From: Caulobacter sp. 17J80-11
GTDB lineage: Bacteria; Pseudomonadota; Alphaproteobacteria; Caulobacterales; Caulobacteraceae
Length of the DNA stretch: 64,000 nucleotides
Assembly (NCBI RefSeq): GCF_014349105.1
Contig: NZ_JACSJI010000007.1
Coordinates: 106,787 to 170,786, forward strand
Reading direction: 5' to 3'
The stretch's first letter is position 1. Each line of letters begins with the position of its first letter. The position numbers and the translations under genes are program-made. The notes under the pieces are model-generated. The model was given only the letters and a program-made list of their open reading frames with translations. It searched no databases and was not told where the DNA came from. Shown piece after piece: positions 18,291 to 26,127 of this stretch.

Positions 18291-19454
18291 ATGACTCAAT
18301 TCACCCCTTCCATGGACTTCGGCCTCGGCGAGACCGCCGACGCCATCCGCGAAACGACCGCCCGGTTCTCCGCCGACCGGATCGCCCCGCTGGCGGCCGA
18401 GATCGACGAGACCAACGCCTTCCCGCGCCAGCTGTGGCCCGAAATGGGCGACCTCGGCCTGCACGGCATCACCGTCGAGGAGGAGTGGGGCGGCCTGGGC
18501 CTGGGCTACCTCGAGCACGTGGTGGCCATGGAAGAGGTGTCGCGCGCCTCGGCCTCGGTCGGCCTGTCGTACGGCGCCCACTCGAACCTGTGCGTCAACC
18601 AGATCCGCCGCTGGGCCAACGACGACCAGAAGCGGCGCTACCTGCCCAAGCTGATCTCGGGCGAGCACGTCGGCGCCCTGGCCATGTCCGAGGCCGAGGC
18701 CGGCTCGGACGTCATCTCCATGAAGCTGCGGGCCGAGAAGAAGGGCGACCGCTACGTCCTGAACGGCACCAAGTTCTGGATCACCAACGCCCCGCACGCG
18801 GACACCCTGGTGGTCTACGCCAAGACCTCGCCGGAGGACGGCAGCCGCGGCGTGACCGCCTTCCTGATCGAGAAGGACATGGCCGGCTTCAAGGTCAGCC
18901 GTAAGCTCGACAAGATGGGCATGCGCGGCTCCGACACCGGCGAGCTGGTGTTCGAGGACTGCGAAGTCCCGGAAGAGAACGTCATGGGCCCGATCGGCGG
19001 CGGCGCGGCCGTGCTGATGAGCGGCCTGGACTATGAGCGCGCCGTCCTGTCGGCCGGCCCGCTCGGCATCATGCAGGCCTGCCTGGACGTGGTCCTGCCC
19101 TACGTCCGCGAACGCAAGCAGTTCGGCCGCCCGATCGGCAGCTTCCAGCTGATGCAGGGCAAGATCGCCGACATGTACGTCGCCCTGAACTCGGCCCGCG
19201 CCTACGTCTACGCGGTGGCCAAGGCCTGCGACGCCGGCAAGACCACCCGCTTTGACGCCGCCGGCGCCATCCTGATGGCCTCGGAAAACGCGGTGAAGAC
19301 CTCGCTGGAGGCCATCCAGGCCCTCGGCGGCGCAGGCTACATCAAGGAGTGGCCGGTGGAGCGCTTCCTGCGCGACGCCAAGCTCTACGACATCGGCGCT
19401 GGCACCAACGAGATCCGCCGCTTCCTGATCGGCCGCGAGCTGCTGGGCGCGTAA
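18291..19454 (+). CDS. ivd: Isovaleryl-CoA dehydrogenase
   Basis: A 387-residue acyl-CoA dehydrogenase that oxidises isovaleryl-CoA to 3-methylcrotonyl-CoA in leucine breakdown. The signatures are [35 protein letters not shown] and the C-terminal [20 protein letters not shown]. The catalytic Glu lies in GLDYERAVL (E249), a position characteristic of IVD rather than of short-chain enzymes, which use a Glu near the C terminus. The liuB, liuC and liuD homologues 11-15 kb downstream supply the following steps. It starts 46 bases after spmX. Confidence 0.9.
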   Translation: MTQFTPSMDFGLGETADAIRETTARFSADRIAPLAAEIDETNAFPRQLWPEMGDLGLHGITVEEEWGGLGLGYLEHVVAMEEVSRASASVGLSYGAHSNLCVNQIRRWANDDQKRRYLPKLISGEHVGALAMSEAEAGSDVISMKLRAEKKGDRYVLNGTKFWITNAPHADTLVVYAKTSPEDGSRGVTAFLIEKDMAGFKVSRKLDKMGMRGSDTGELVFEDCEVPEENVMGPIGGGAAVLMSGLDYERAVLSAGPLGIMQACLDVVLPYVRERKQFGRPIGSFQLMQGKIADMYVALNSARAYVYAVAKACDAGKTTRFDAAGAILMASENAVKTSLEAIQALGGAGYIKEWPVERFLRDAKLYDIGAGTNEIRRFLIGRELLGA

Positions 19455-19462
19455 GCGTCATC

Positions 19463-19492
19463 GGGCGCCGCGCGCTCCGGGGCGCGGCGCCC
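19463..19492 (+). terminator. Rho-independent-like terminator after ivd
   Basis: GGGCGCCGCG and CGCGGCGCCC form a perfect 10-base-pair stem around a 10-base loop, 8 bases after the ivd stop, followed by ATCCCCTTTT. Confidence 0.7.
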
Positions 19493-19594
19493 ATCCCCTT
19501 TTCGGGGGAGCCGCCGGGACCTCTCACCGTTTCGCGAGTTTCACCCCCGCGGCGCATCCGCCGCGCGAGACGCTCGCGAAAGGTCGGACGGCGG

Positions 19595-20257
19595 ATGAAG
19601 GCCAGCCAAGGACGAGGCGAAAGCCACTGGCAGGGCCCCCACGACGGCCGCGACTTCTCGGTCCTGATCCGTACGCTCGGCGAAGGCGACGGCGAACGCC
19701 TGCCGGTCGCCGAGATGGTTCACACCTTCGCCGGCCGGGGCTTCGGCGCGATCATGCTGGTGATCGCGCTGATCAACCTGTTGCCCCTGCCGCCAGGCGG
19801 CACCACCATCACCGGCCTGCCGCTGCTGCTCCTGTCGCTGGAACTGGCGCTGGGCGGCGGCCTGTGGCTGCCGCACAAGGTGATGGACGCCTCGGTGTCG
19901 CGCTCCGCCTTCCGCAAGGGAGCCGAGAAGGTCATGCCGGCCGTGCGGGTGGCCGAGCGGCTGTCCGACCAGCGGATGAGCTGGCTGGTCTCGGGCGTGG
20001 GCGAGCGGCTGATCGGGATCGCCTCGGTGATCCTGTCGCTGGTGCTGATCCTGCCCATACCGCTGGGCAATCTCGTGCCGGCCCTGGCCATGGCCCTGTT
20101 CGCCTTGGCCATCATGGAGCGCGACGGGCTGATCGCCCTGCTCGGCTGGCTGGCGACCGCGATCGCCGCGGGCCTGCTGGCCCTGGTCGGCAACGCCGCC
20201 TGGGACGGCGTGCAGGCGGTGGTCGACGGCCTGTTCCACGCCGGAACCGGCGGCTGA
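19595..20257 (+). CDS. ExoD-family membrane protein
   Basis: A 220-residue protein with the ExoD domain. A cytoplasmic start with VLIRTLGEGDGERLPVAEMV leads into GRGFGAIMLVIALINLLPLPPGGTTITGLPLLLLSLE. Two later hydrophobic pairs include VLSLVLILPIPLGNLVPALAM. ExoD was described in Sinorhizobium as affecting exopolysaccharide and alkali tolerance; biochemical function is unknown. The ATG at 19595 is chosen because homology starts close to it. Confidence 0.83.
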   Translation: MKASQGRGESHWQGPHDGRDFSVLIRTLGEGDGERLPVAEMVHTFAGRGFGAIMLVIALINLLPLPPGGTTITGLPLLLLSLELALGGGLWLPHKVMDASVSRSAFRKGAEKVMPAVRVAERLSDQRMSWLVSGVGERLIGIASVILSLVLILPIPLGNLVPALAMALFALAIMERDGLIALLGWLATAIAAGLLALVGNAAWDGVQAVVDGLFHAGTGG

Positions 20258-20301
20258 CCGGGCCGTTCCGCCTGTCCCACCAGTAACCGCGGGAGGCTTA
20301 C

Positions 20302-20493
20302 ATGCCCGCCAAGTCCAAGGCGCAACAGGAGGCCGCCGGGATCGCCCTGTCGGCCAAGCGGGGCGAGACGCCCAAGAGCGAACTCAAGGGCGCGTCGAAG
20401 TCCATGTACGAGTCCATGAGCGAAAAGCAGCTCGAGGAATTCGCCCACACCAAGCGCGCCGGCAAGCCGGAGCACGTGTCGGACCGGAAGTAG
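20302..20493 (+). CDS. DUF3008 small protein
   Basis: A 63-residue, charged, soluble protein beginning MPAKSKAQQEAAGIALSAKR and containing LKGASKSMYESMSEKQLEEFA, the family core. Start follows GGGAGG. The family is widespread, and its members are short and often noted as stress-related, but the function is not established. Confidence 0.85.
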   Translation: MPAKSKAQQEAAGIALSAKRGETPKSELKGASKSMYESMSEKQLEEFAHTKRAGKPEHVSDRK

Positions 20494-20522
20494 GGCGCCG
20501 GCCATTTCGGCCCCTAAAACGC

Positions 20523-20861
20523 TCACTTCACCGTCAGCGCCTGCTTCATTCCCGGGTGGAAGCGGCAATAGACGTTGATCGTCCCGGCCTTCTTCACGAC
20601 CGTCTCGGCGCTGGTCTTGGGCTGCATGTCCAGGTCGAACGATCCGTCGCGCGCGGTGGCGGTGTGGCGGAACATGTCCTTATTCACATAGCGCACCGTG
20701 TCGCCGACGTGCACGTCGGCCGGCGCGGGCCCGAAGGCCATGTCGGCGATGACGACCGTGTGCACCTTGGGCGCCGTCGCGGCGGACGAGACCGCCGCGA
20801 CCGTCACCCAGCCCGCGGCGATCAGCAGCCGCGCGAAGCCGAAGCCGCGGCGGGCGCTCAC
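20523..20861 (-). CDS. Secreted cupredoxin-like copper protein
   Basis: A 112-residue blue-copper-type protein. The signal peptide covers about residues 1-28. Predicted copper ligands are H66 (FRHTAT) and the C99/H102/M105 triad in CRFHPGMK, a complete type 1 site. Such periplasmic proteins carry electrons or bind copper. It begins at a GTG that overlaps the stop of the DUF4142 gene (GTGA), so the two are translationally coupled. Confidence 0.85.
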   Translation of the reverse strand: MSARRGFGFARLLIAAGWVTVAAVSSAATAPKVHTVVIADMAFGPAPADVHVGDTVRYVNKDMFRHTATARDGSFDLDMQPKTSAETVVKKAGTINVYCRFHPGMKQALTVK

Positions 20862-21379
20862 TTCAGTTCTCCGCTCAGGTGCTCGGCGTGCATCTCGTGT
20901 TCCTGGAACAGCTTCAGGCCGGTCTGCAGCAGCGACTTCAGCTCGGCGTTCGACGCGTCCGGGATCAGCGTGCCGGCGAGCGCTCCGTTGACGGTCTTGT
21001 GGTAGGCGACCTCGTTGGCGACGTAGGCCTTGTCGAAGGCCGGGCCGCTCAGCCTGGCGAGCTCGGCGCGCTTGGCCTCGGCCTGCCTAGTCAGGGCCTG
21101 GCTGGTCGGGTTGTCCTGGGGCGTTACGCCCAGCTTCTTCACCAGGGCCAGCGCCTGGTCGTTCACCGCCTTGTGGTCGCGCACCATCTCCTCGGCGAAG
21201 GCGCGGACGTCGGGGTTCTGCGACTTGTTCAGGGCCTGCTCGCCCGCGGCGACGTCGATCGCGCCGGCGGTGTAGGCGATGTGGGCGATCTGGGGATCGG
21301 TCGGCTTCTGGGCCCGAGCCGAGACGACGGCCGGAACGGCGATGGCGAGGGCGGCCGCGAGGCCGAGGCGGTTGAACAT
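20858..21379 (-). CDS. Secreted DUF4142 protein
   Basis: A 173-residue protein with signal peptide (about 1-23) and a ferritin-like four-helix DUF4142 domain. Signatures are QIAHIAYTAGAIDVAAGEQAL, VRAFAEEMVRDHKAVNDQ and a final helix with FQEHEMHAEHLSGEL. The family is periplasmic, of unknown function, and often linked to envelope or oxidative stress. The ATG follows a strong AAGGAGG. Transcription very probably starts at the ECF-type promoter 21402-21434. Confidence 0.87.
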   Translation of the reverse strand: MFNRLGLAAALAIAVPAVVSARAQKPTDPQIAHIAYTAGAIDVAAGEQALNKSQNPDVRAFAEEMVRDHKAVNDQALALVKKLGVTPQDNPTSQALTRQAEAKRAELARLSGPAFDKAYVANEVAYHKTVNGALAGTLIPDASNAELKSLLQTGLKLFQEHEMHAEHLSGELK

Positions 21380-21401
21380 GGGGCGTCCTCCTTGAGACGC
21401 T

Positions 21402-21434
21402 CCATTGGAGGAGGGGGCCGCTCGAAAGGTTCCC
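21402..21434 (-). promoter_or_regulatory. ECF-type promoter of the DUF4142-cupredoxin operon
   Basis: Read on the minus strand: GGGAACCTT (21434-21426), 16 bases, TCCAATGG (21409-21402). The -35 element has the GGAAC core of ECF sigma factors. The same two boxes at the same spacing occur on the other strand in front of the ECF sigma gene. Confidence 0.65.
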
Positions 21435-21464
21435 GGGGGTGCGCGCCGCTTGGAGGCGAATTGC

Positions 21465-21497
21465 GGGAACCTTAGAGTCCGCGGCCGCATCCAATGG
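21465..21497 (+). promoter_or_regulatory. ECF-type promoter of the sigma gene (autoregulation)
   Basis: GGGAACCTT (21465-21473), 16 bases, TCCAATGG (21490-21497). It is identical in both boxes and spacing to the divergent promoter, with the two -35 boxes 30 bases apart, back to back. It implies that this sigma factor drives its own gene and the facing operon. Confidence 0.65.
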
Positions 21498-21517
21498 TGC
21501 GAGTTCCGGGAAAGCCC

Positions 21518-22222
21518 ATGCCGATGCCAGTCAGCCACGCGCACGCGCTGAACTACGACGACCTCGACGAGGCCGAACTGGTCGCCCTGGCCCGTGCGGG
21601 CCGACGCGAGGCCTGCCGGGTGATCGTGCAGCGCTGCAACCAGCGCCTGTTCCGGGTCGCGCGTGCGGTGGTCCGCGACGACGCCGAGGCGGAGGACGTG
21701 GTGCAGGCCGCCTACCTGCAGGGCTTCGCTAAGCTGGACAGCTTCCGCGGCAAGGCGGGGCTTTTGACCTGGCTGACCCGCATCACCCTGAACGAGGCGC
21801 GCGGCCGGCTGCGCCGCCGCCGCCCGACCGTCGAGCTGGAGGCGGTCGAGACCGCCCAGCGCCAAGGAGCCGAAATCGTGTCCCTGTCGGCCGCCCGGCC
21901 GGAAAGCCCGGAATCCGAAGCCGCCCGCGCCCAGATCCGCCGCCTGATCGAGCGCGCGGTCGACGATCTGCCCGAGCCGTTCCGCGTGGTGTTCGTCATG
22001 CGCGAAGTGGAGGAGTGCACGGTCGAAGAGACGGCCGCGAACCTCGACCTCAAGCCCGAGACCGTGAAGACCCGCCTGCACCGGGCGCGCCGGATGCTGC
22101 GCGCGGCCTTGGACGAGCAGCTGTCCGCCACCACCAGCTCGGCCTTCCCGTTCCTGGGCACGCGCTGCGAGCGCATGACCGCCGCGGTGCTGGCCCGACT
22201 GCCCGCCCAGCCCGAGGACTGA
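21518..22222 (+). CDS. ECF-family RNA polymerase sigma factor
   Basis: A sigma factor of about 234 residues. Region 2 (about 28-95) contains DDAEAEDVVQAAYLQGFAKL and FRGKAGLLTWLTRITLNEA; region 4 (about 140-190) contains LPEPFRVVFVMREVEECTVEETA and PETVKTRLHRARRML. A C-terminal extension of about 40 residues has FLGTRCERMTAAVLARL. The frame has an earlier ATG at 21494, but that codon lies inside the -10 box of the predicted promoter, so the ATG at 21518 after CCGGGAAAG is preferred. No anti-sigma gene is adjacent. Confidence 0.88.
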   Translation: MPMPVSHAHALNYDDLDEAELVALARAGRREACRVIVQRCNQRLFRVARAVVRDDAEAEDVVQAAYLQGFAKLDSFRGKAGLLTWLTRITLNEARGRLRRRRPTVELEAVETAQRQGAEIVSLSAARPESPESEAARAQIRRLIERAVDDLPEPFRVVFVMREVEECTVEETAANLDLKPETVKTRLHRARRMLRAALDEQLSATTSSAFPFLGTRCERMTAAVLARLPAQPED

Positions 22223-22225
22223 GCC

Positions 22226-22915
22226 TTATGGCGCGGTCGAGCGTTCCAGCAGCAGCGCGACCTGTTCGGGCTGCACGATGGCGGGCGGCTGCAGGCCGTA
22301 GTTCACGGCGATCGGCACGCCGCCCGCGAGCTCCAGAGCGCTGCGGCCGGGCATGGCCAGCATGTAGATCTTGTCGTCGTTGGCCATCGCCTCGCGCACC
22401 CGCTGCTCGCTGGTGAACAGGGCCAGGGCGTCCGTGCCCGGCCGGATCGGGGCGGTCCAGAACGACACGTCGGTCGAGCCGGCCTTGGCCGCGGCGTAGC
22501 CTTCCTTGTTGGTGACCAGATAGACCTTCGAGGTCAGCAGCAGCTCGCCGAAGGCGCGCTCGCTCGCCTCCGAGGGGTTGCGCGCCATGGACACTAGACG
22601 CCGCTCCAGTTCGTTGGCCGGCGCGATGAACGGCCGTTCCAGCAGGATGGTCTTGTTGTAGGCGAGCGCGTAGCGGCGCTGGGCGTCGGTCAGGCCGGCC
22701 TTGAGCTCGCGCGGGCGCAGGTCGCCCTTGGCGATGGCGGCGCGAGCGTCGGCGACCGCGTCGTCCGGCGTCGGCGCGGGCGCAGGCGCGGCGGCGGGAG
22801 GCTTGGCCAGGTTTTGGGCGGGGTTTTGGGCCGGGGCCGGAGCCGGGGCGGGCGCGGCGTTCGCCGCCGAACCGCCGGCCAGCAGGGCGAGGGCGAGAAG
22901 AAGGGAACGGGTCAT
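22226..22915 (-). CDS. Secreted SseB-domain protein (paralogue 1)
   Basis: A 229-residue protein: signal peptide (about 1-20), a Pro/Ala-rich linker (about 21-50) and a C-terminal SseB N-terminal-type domain. Recognisable parts are LLLTSKVYLVTNKEG, ALALFTSEQRVREAM, YMLAMPGRSALELAGG and VPIAVNYGLQPPAIVQPEQVALLL. SseB proteins are usually cytoplasmic; export is unusual. It lies 80 bases after paralogue 2 on the same strand and is probably cotranscribed with it. It is convergent with the sigma gene. Confidence 0.75.
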   Translation of the reverse strand: MTRSLLLALALLAGGSAANAAPAPAPAPAQNPAQNLAKPPAAAPAPAPTPDDAVADARAAIAKGDLRPRELKAGLTDAQRRYALAYNKTILLERPFIAPANELERRLVSMARNPSEASERAFGELLLTSKVYLVTNKEGYAAAKAGSTDVSFWTAPIRPGTDALALFTSEQRVREAMANDDKIYMLAMPGRSALELAGGVPIAVNYGLQPPAIVQPEQVALLLERSTAP

Positions 22916-22995
22916 CGGCAACCTTGGGCGTCGGGCGGCACCGTGCGCGTGGACGGCGCCGCTGGCAAGGACGCCAAGCGCCGCGCCGCCGCGGA

Positions 22996-23631
22996 TTAGC
23001 CGCCGATCTTCTGCAGCAGGCTTTCCGCCTGGGCGGGCTGGATCACCGCCGGCGGGCGCAGGCCGGGATTGATGGCGACCGGCAGGCCGCGCGCCAGCCG
23101 CAGGGCGTCGCGCCCGCTCATCGTCACCCAATAGATCGTCGGCTCGTTGGTCAGCGCCTCGCGCAGACGATCCTCGCTGGTGAAGACCACCATGGCCTCG
23201 GCGCTCGCGCCCACCGAGGTGCGCCAGAAGGGCGGGCGCGCCTCGGCCTGACCTTCCTTGGTGGTGACCAAATAGACTTTCGAGGTCAGGAAGGCGTCCT
23301 CGAACGCCTGGCTGGTCAGCGGCGACGGCGTGCGGGCCAGGGCCAGGAGGGTCTCCTCCAGCGGATTGCCGGCGGTGATGTACGGCCGCTCCTGCGAGAG
23401 GGTGCGGTTGAAGGCCACCGCGTAGCGTCGGCCTTCCTCGGTCTTCGCCTGGGCTGGATCGCGTTGGCGGAAATCGCCGATCGCCATGGCCATGCGCGCG
23501 TCGCGCCGGGCGCTGGTTTCCAGGGCGGAGGAGGCCAGGACCGGACGGTCGGCCCGCACGCGCGAGTCGGCGAGCGCGCCGGAGCTGACCCCGAGCAGCA
23601 GCGCCGCGAGCAATCCGGCTTTCTTCAACAC
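22996..23631 (-). CDS. Secreted SseB-domain protein (paralogue 2)
   Basis: A 211-residue paralogue of the next gene with a signal peptide (VLKKAGLLAALLLGVSSGALA) and the same segments: FLTSKVYLVTTKEG, AMVVFTSEDRLREAL, YWVTMSGRDALRLARG and LPVAINPGLRPPAVIQP. The GTG start is set by GGGAGG seven bases upstream; the frame is open 31 codons further but without a ribosome-binding site. The pair arose by duplication. Confidence 0.75.
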   Translation of the reverse strand: MLKKAGLLAALLLGVSSGALADSRVRADRPVLASSALETSARRDARMAMAIGDFRQRDPAQAKTEEGRRYAVAFNRTLSQERPYITAGNPLEETLLALARTPSPLTSQAFEDAFLTSKVYLVTTKEGQAEARPPFWRTSVGASAEAMVVFTSEDRLREALTNEPTIYWVTMSGRDALRLARGLPVAINPGLRPPAVIQPAQAESLLQKIGG

Positions 23632-23690
23632 GAGGCGTCCTCCCACAGCGCAGCCTACAGTAGCGCTTATACGGCGACCCCCGAAATGCG

Positions 23691-23720
23691 AAAGGCCGCC
23701 CCGTCGCCGGAGCGGCCTTT
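23691..23720 (-). terminator. Bidirectional hairpin terminator after the mini-gene
   Basis: AAAGGCCGC pairs with GCGGCCTTT around a 12-base loop. It lies 35 bases after the stop of the 22-codon minus-strand ORF. Short T runs flank both sides. Confidence 0.6.
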
Positions 23721-23755
23721 CCATTGTCGACCGCGATGCGGTCTCGAACCCTTGC

Positions 23756-23824
23756 TTACGCGCGGACCTCGGAAACGAGGGCCAGGGTCACGATCTCAGC
23801 ACCGCGTTTGAGACAATGAGACAC
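23756..23824 (-). CDS. Unannotated 22-residue peptide gene with ideal Shine-Dalgarno
   Basis: A minus-strand ORF starting at GTG, preceded at 5 bases by AAAGGAGGTGA, a near-full complement to the 16S rRNA tail. The peptide starts MSHCLKRGAEIV and continues TLALVSEVRA. A hairpin terminator follows the stop. Twin CAATGGTT-type repeats (23885-23894 and 23901-23910, seen on the plus strand) lie upstream and may be an operator. The region 23632-23980 otherwise holds no recognised gene. It could be a small protein, a leader peptide or part of a regulatory RNA; I do not recognise it. Confidence 0.5.
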   Translation of the reverse strand: MSHCLKRGAEIVTLALVSEVRA

Positions 23825-23980
23825 TGGGTCACCTCCTTTCAGCTGTTGAACAGGAAGTCGAAGGTGGGCCTTCCCGACCTCCGGCGCAATGGTTTCGCGT
23901 CACAATGGTTGAAGGCCAGCGAGGTTGAACGGGCCCGCGCCCAGGCGTACCAGCGCTCTCAGCAGAGCGGAGCCCGCCCC

Positions 23981-24286
23981 ATGTCGCTGCGTATGCCCCA
24001 GAACCTCAGCAACCAGCTCCAGTTCGAGACCGGCGCCAGCATCCTCGACGCCGAAATCCTGGCCGAACGGGCTGCGGCGCTCGGCCGCGCCGGCCGGAAG
24101 GTCGAGCAGGCGATGGTCGCGCTGAAAGCCGCCGCGAGCGGCGACGCCGGCCCGATGGGGCACGCGGCCGAGGCGGTCTACGAGTACTTCATCCTGCGCG
24201 AGCTCAGCGGCTTCTGTGATCACAGCGAGGCGATCGAGGCCTACCAGATCCCGCGCGCGGTGATCGCCCGGCTGGGCGCGCGCTAG
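23981..24286 (+). CDS. DUF6665-family protein
   Basis: A 101-residue, mainly helical protein. Its core matches DUF6665: AEILAERAAALGRAGRKVEQAMVAL, then AAEAVYEYFILRELSGFCDHSEAIEAYQIPRAVIARLG. Function is unknown. The ATG at 23981 is the first plausible start; the frame stays open far upstream only because of high GC, through a region that encodes the mini-gene on the other strand. Confidence 0.75.
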   Translation: MSLRMPQNLSNQLQFETGASILDAEILAERAAALGRAGRKVEQAMVALKAAASGDAGPMGHAAEAVYEYFILRELSGFCDHSEAIEAYQIPRAVIARLGAR

Positions 24287-24301
24287 GGCGGACGAACCGA
24301 A

Positions 24302-24387
24302 ATCCTCGCCCTTCGACAGGCTCAGGGTGAGGATTTCGACTGCGCTTCAGTAGCCCTCATCCTGAGCTTGTCGAAGGACGAGGGCGG
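24302..24387. repeat. Intergenic repeat, family B copy 1
   Basis: The left part ATCCTCGCCCTTCGACAGGC then TCAGGGTGAGGAT is itself a palindrome. The right part is CCCTCATCCTGAGCTTGTCG then AAGGACGAGGGC. The arms are related to each other as inverted copies. Further copies start at 30774, 47947 and 53689. Confidence 0.85.
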
Positions 24388-24415
24388 GCCGACGCGCTCG
24401 CGCTAGACTCCCGCC

Positions 24416-25195
24416 ATGACGACTCGCTGGGACCCGACCCAATACGACCGCTACAAGGCCTGGCGCGAGCGGCCGGCGAACGACCTGATCGCCCAGATCC
24501 CGGCCGACCTCCGGCCGCGCGAGGTCTGGGACCTGGGTTGCGGCACGGGCGAGCAGGCGGCGCTGTTCAAGCGGCGCTGGCCCGACGCCGAGGTCTGCGG
24601 CCTCGACACCAGTCCCGACATGCTGGCCAAGGGCGCGGCGCGGCCGGAGGCCGTGCGCTGGGTCGAAGGCGACGCCGGGACCTGGACGCCGCAGCGGCCG
24701 GTCGACCTGATCTTCTCCAACGCGGCCCTGCAGTGGCTGCCCGACCATGAGGCGCTGTTCCCGCGCCTGGCCGGCCTCCTGGCCACCGGCGGGGTGCTGG
24801 CCTGCCAGATGCCGGTGTCCTACGTCGGCGACCAGCACCGCCTGCTCCGCGAGACCGCCGCCGACGGCCCGTGGGCCGAGCGGCTGGCCGGCGTGATCGG
24901 CGTGCGTCCGTTGGGCGAGCCGGCCGACTATTACGCCTGGCTGGCCCCGACGTGCGCCAGCGTGGACGTCTGGACCACCACCTACCTGCACGCGCTCGAG
25001 GGCGAGGACCCGGTGCTGGAGTGGATGGCCGGCACGGGCCTGCGGCCCTACCTGCAGGCGCTCGCCTCCGAAGCGGAGCGGTCAGGATTTGTGGACGCCT
25101 ACCGGGCGCGGCTGCGCGCGGCGTTCCTGCGGCGCGCCGACGGGGTCACCCTGTTCCCGTTCCAGCGCCTTTTCCTGGTCGCCCGCCGGGCCTAG
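24416..25195 (+). CDS. Trans-aconitate 2-methyltransferase-like SAM methyltransferase
   Basis: A 259-residue class I methyltransferase. It begins WDPTQYDRYKAWRERPANDLIAQ, a hallmark of Tam proteins. The SAM loop is VWDLGCGTGEQA, the acidic ribose ligand lies in VCGLDTSPDML, and WVEGDAGTW and FSNAALQWLPDH follow. Tam methylates trans-aconitate that leaks from the TCA cycle. The length matches. The stop overlaps the convergent esterase stop. Confidence 0.85.
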   Translation: MTTRWDPTQYDRYKAWRERPANDLIAQIPADLRPREVWDLGCGTGEQAALFKRRWPDAEVCGLDTSPDMLAKGAARPEAVRWVEGDAGTWTPQRPVDLIFSNAALQWLPDHEALFPRLAGLLATGGVLACQMPVSYVGDQHRLLRETAADGPWAERLAGVIGVRPLGEPADYYAWLAPTCASVDVWTTTYLHALEGEDPVLEWMAGTGLRPYLQALASEAERSGFVDAYRARLRAAFLRRADGVTLFPFQRLFLVARRA

Positions 25196-26055
25196 CGCGC
25201 GGCCGAAGTCTCCGGCTTCGGGCCGTACAGGGCGCGCAGCGCGTCCAGGGCGGCGGCGTGATAGATGGTGGCGTGGGTCTCGTTGGGCCGCGGCGCGTAG
25301 CTCCACTTGAGCCCCGAGGGCGGCTTAGCCTTCAGCGCCGCGACTACGTCGTCGATCCTGGCCTGCATCTCGTCGCCCTCGTCGGCGACGGTCATCCAGA
25401 GCGTGCGCTCGGCGCCGTCGTGCTTGGCCAGCAGGGCTGGGGCCTCCGCCGCCAGGGCGCCGCCGTCCCACCACAGGCTGGGGCTGATCGCGACATAGCG
25501 GTCGAACATGCCCGGCTCGCGCAGGAAGGTCTCGAGCACGAACAGGCCGGCCAGGCTCTCGCCCATCACGGCGCGCTCGCCGTCGGCGCGCCAGCGCGCC
25601 TCGACGAAGGGGATCACCTCGTCGGCGACGTAGCGGCGGAAGTCGGCCGACGCTCCGTGGGTCGGCCAGCGCTTCACGTACGCCGGGTCGGCGCTGCGGG
25701 TGGTCAGCTCGTGCCTCCGGTCGACGGTCTCGATCCCGACCACGATCAGGTCCTGGGTGGTGCCCGAGATGGTGCCCAGCTGGGCCAGGCCGCTGATGTG
25801 GTGGAAGTCCTGGTCCTCGCCCCCGTCGATCACGTAGAGCACCGGATAGCGCGCGTCGCCCTTGGCGTAGCTGGGGGGCACGTAGACGTTGATCCGCCGC
25901 ACCTCGCCCAGGACCTTGGACGGCAGCTCGAACGAACGGCCGATGACGATCGGCCGGCCCTCGTCAGCCTTCGCGGCCGGACCGGCGATCGCCGGACCGC
26001 CGAGCAGCAGGACCGCGCACAGGACGACGGCCGGGCTCGATGTACGTCTGAACAT
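25192..26055 (-). CDS. Secreted alpha/beta-hydrolase esterase (esterase D-like)
   Basis: A 287-residue protein with signal peptide (about 1-24) and an esterase-D fold: VRRINVYVPPSYAKGDARYPVLYVIDG, the nucleophile elbow VMGESLAGLFVLETF, then AISPSLWWDG and a late ETHATIYHAA histidine. These features suit ferri-siderophore or carbohydrate esterases of the IroE/Fes-like group. The substrate is unknown and no iron-uptake genes are nearby. Confidence 0.82.
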   Translation of the reverse strand: MFRRTSSPAVVLCAVLLLGGPAIAGPAAKADEGRPIVIGRSFELPSKVLGEVRRINVYVPPSYAKGDARYPVLYVIDGGEDQDFHHISGLAQLGTISGTTQDLIVVGIETVDRRHELTTRSADPAYVKRWPTHGASADFRRYVADEVIPFVEARWRADGERAVMGESLAGLFVLETFLREPGMFDRYVAISPSLWWDGGALAAEAPALLAKHDGAERTLWMTVADEGDEMQARIDDVVAALKAKPPSGLKWSYAPRPNETHATIYHAAALDALRALYGPKPETSAAR

Positions 26056-26127
26056 TCGCTGTCCCCCAAACTTCGATCCTGCGGGGGACAGCCGAGTCTG
26101 GCAACCGCGTTCGCCGAACGCCCGGCC

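Noticed and set aside
21494..21517. Earlier ATG as start of the ECF sigma factor
   Set aside because: It lies within the predicted -10 element, has no ribosome-binding site, and adds only eight residues without homology.
23822..23840. Resemblance to the 3' end of 16S rRNA (GGGTCACCTCCTTTC) on the plus strand
   Set aside because: It is the complement of an ideal Shine-Dalgarno on the minus strand; no other rRNA sequence is present.
23486..23980. N-terminal extension of the DUF6665 gene
   Set aside because: The frame is open but crosses a terminator and the minus-strand mini-gene; family homology begins at the ATG at 23981.
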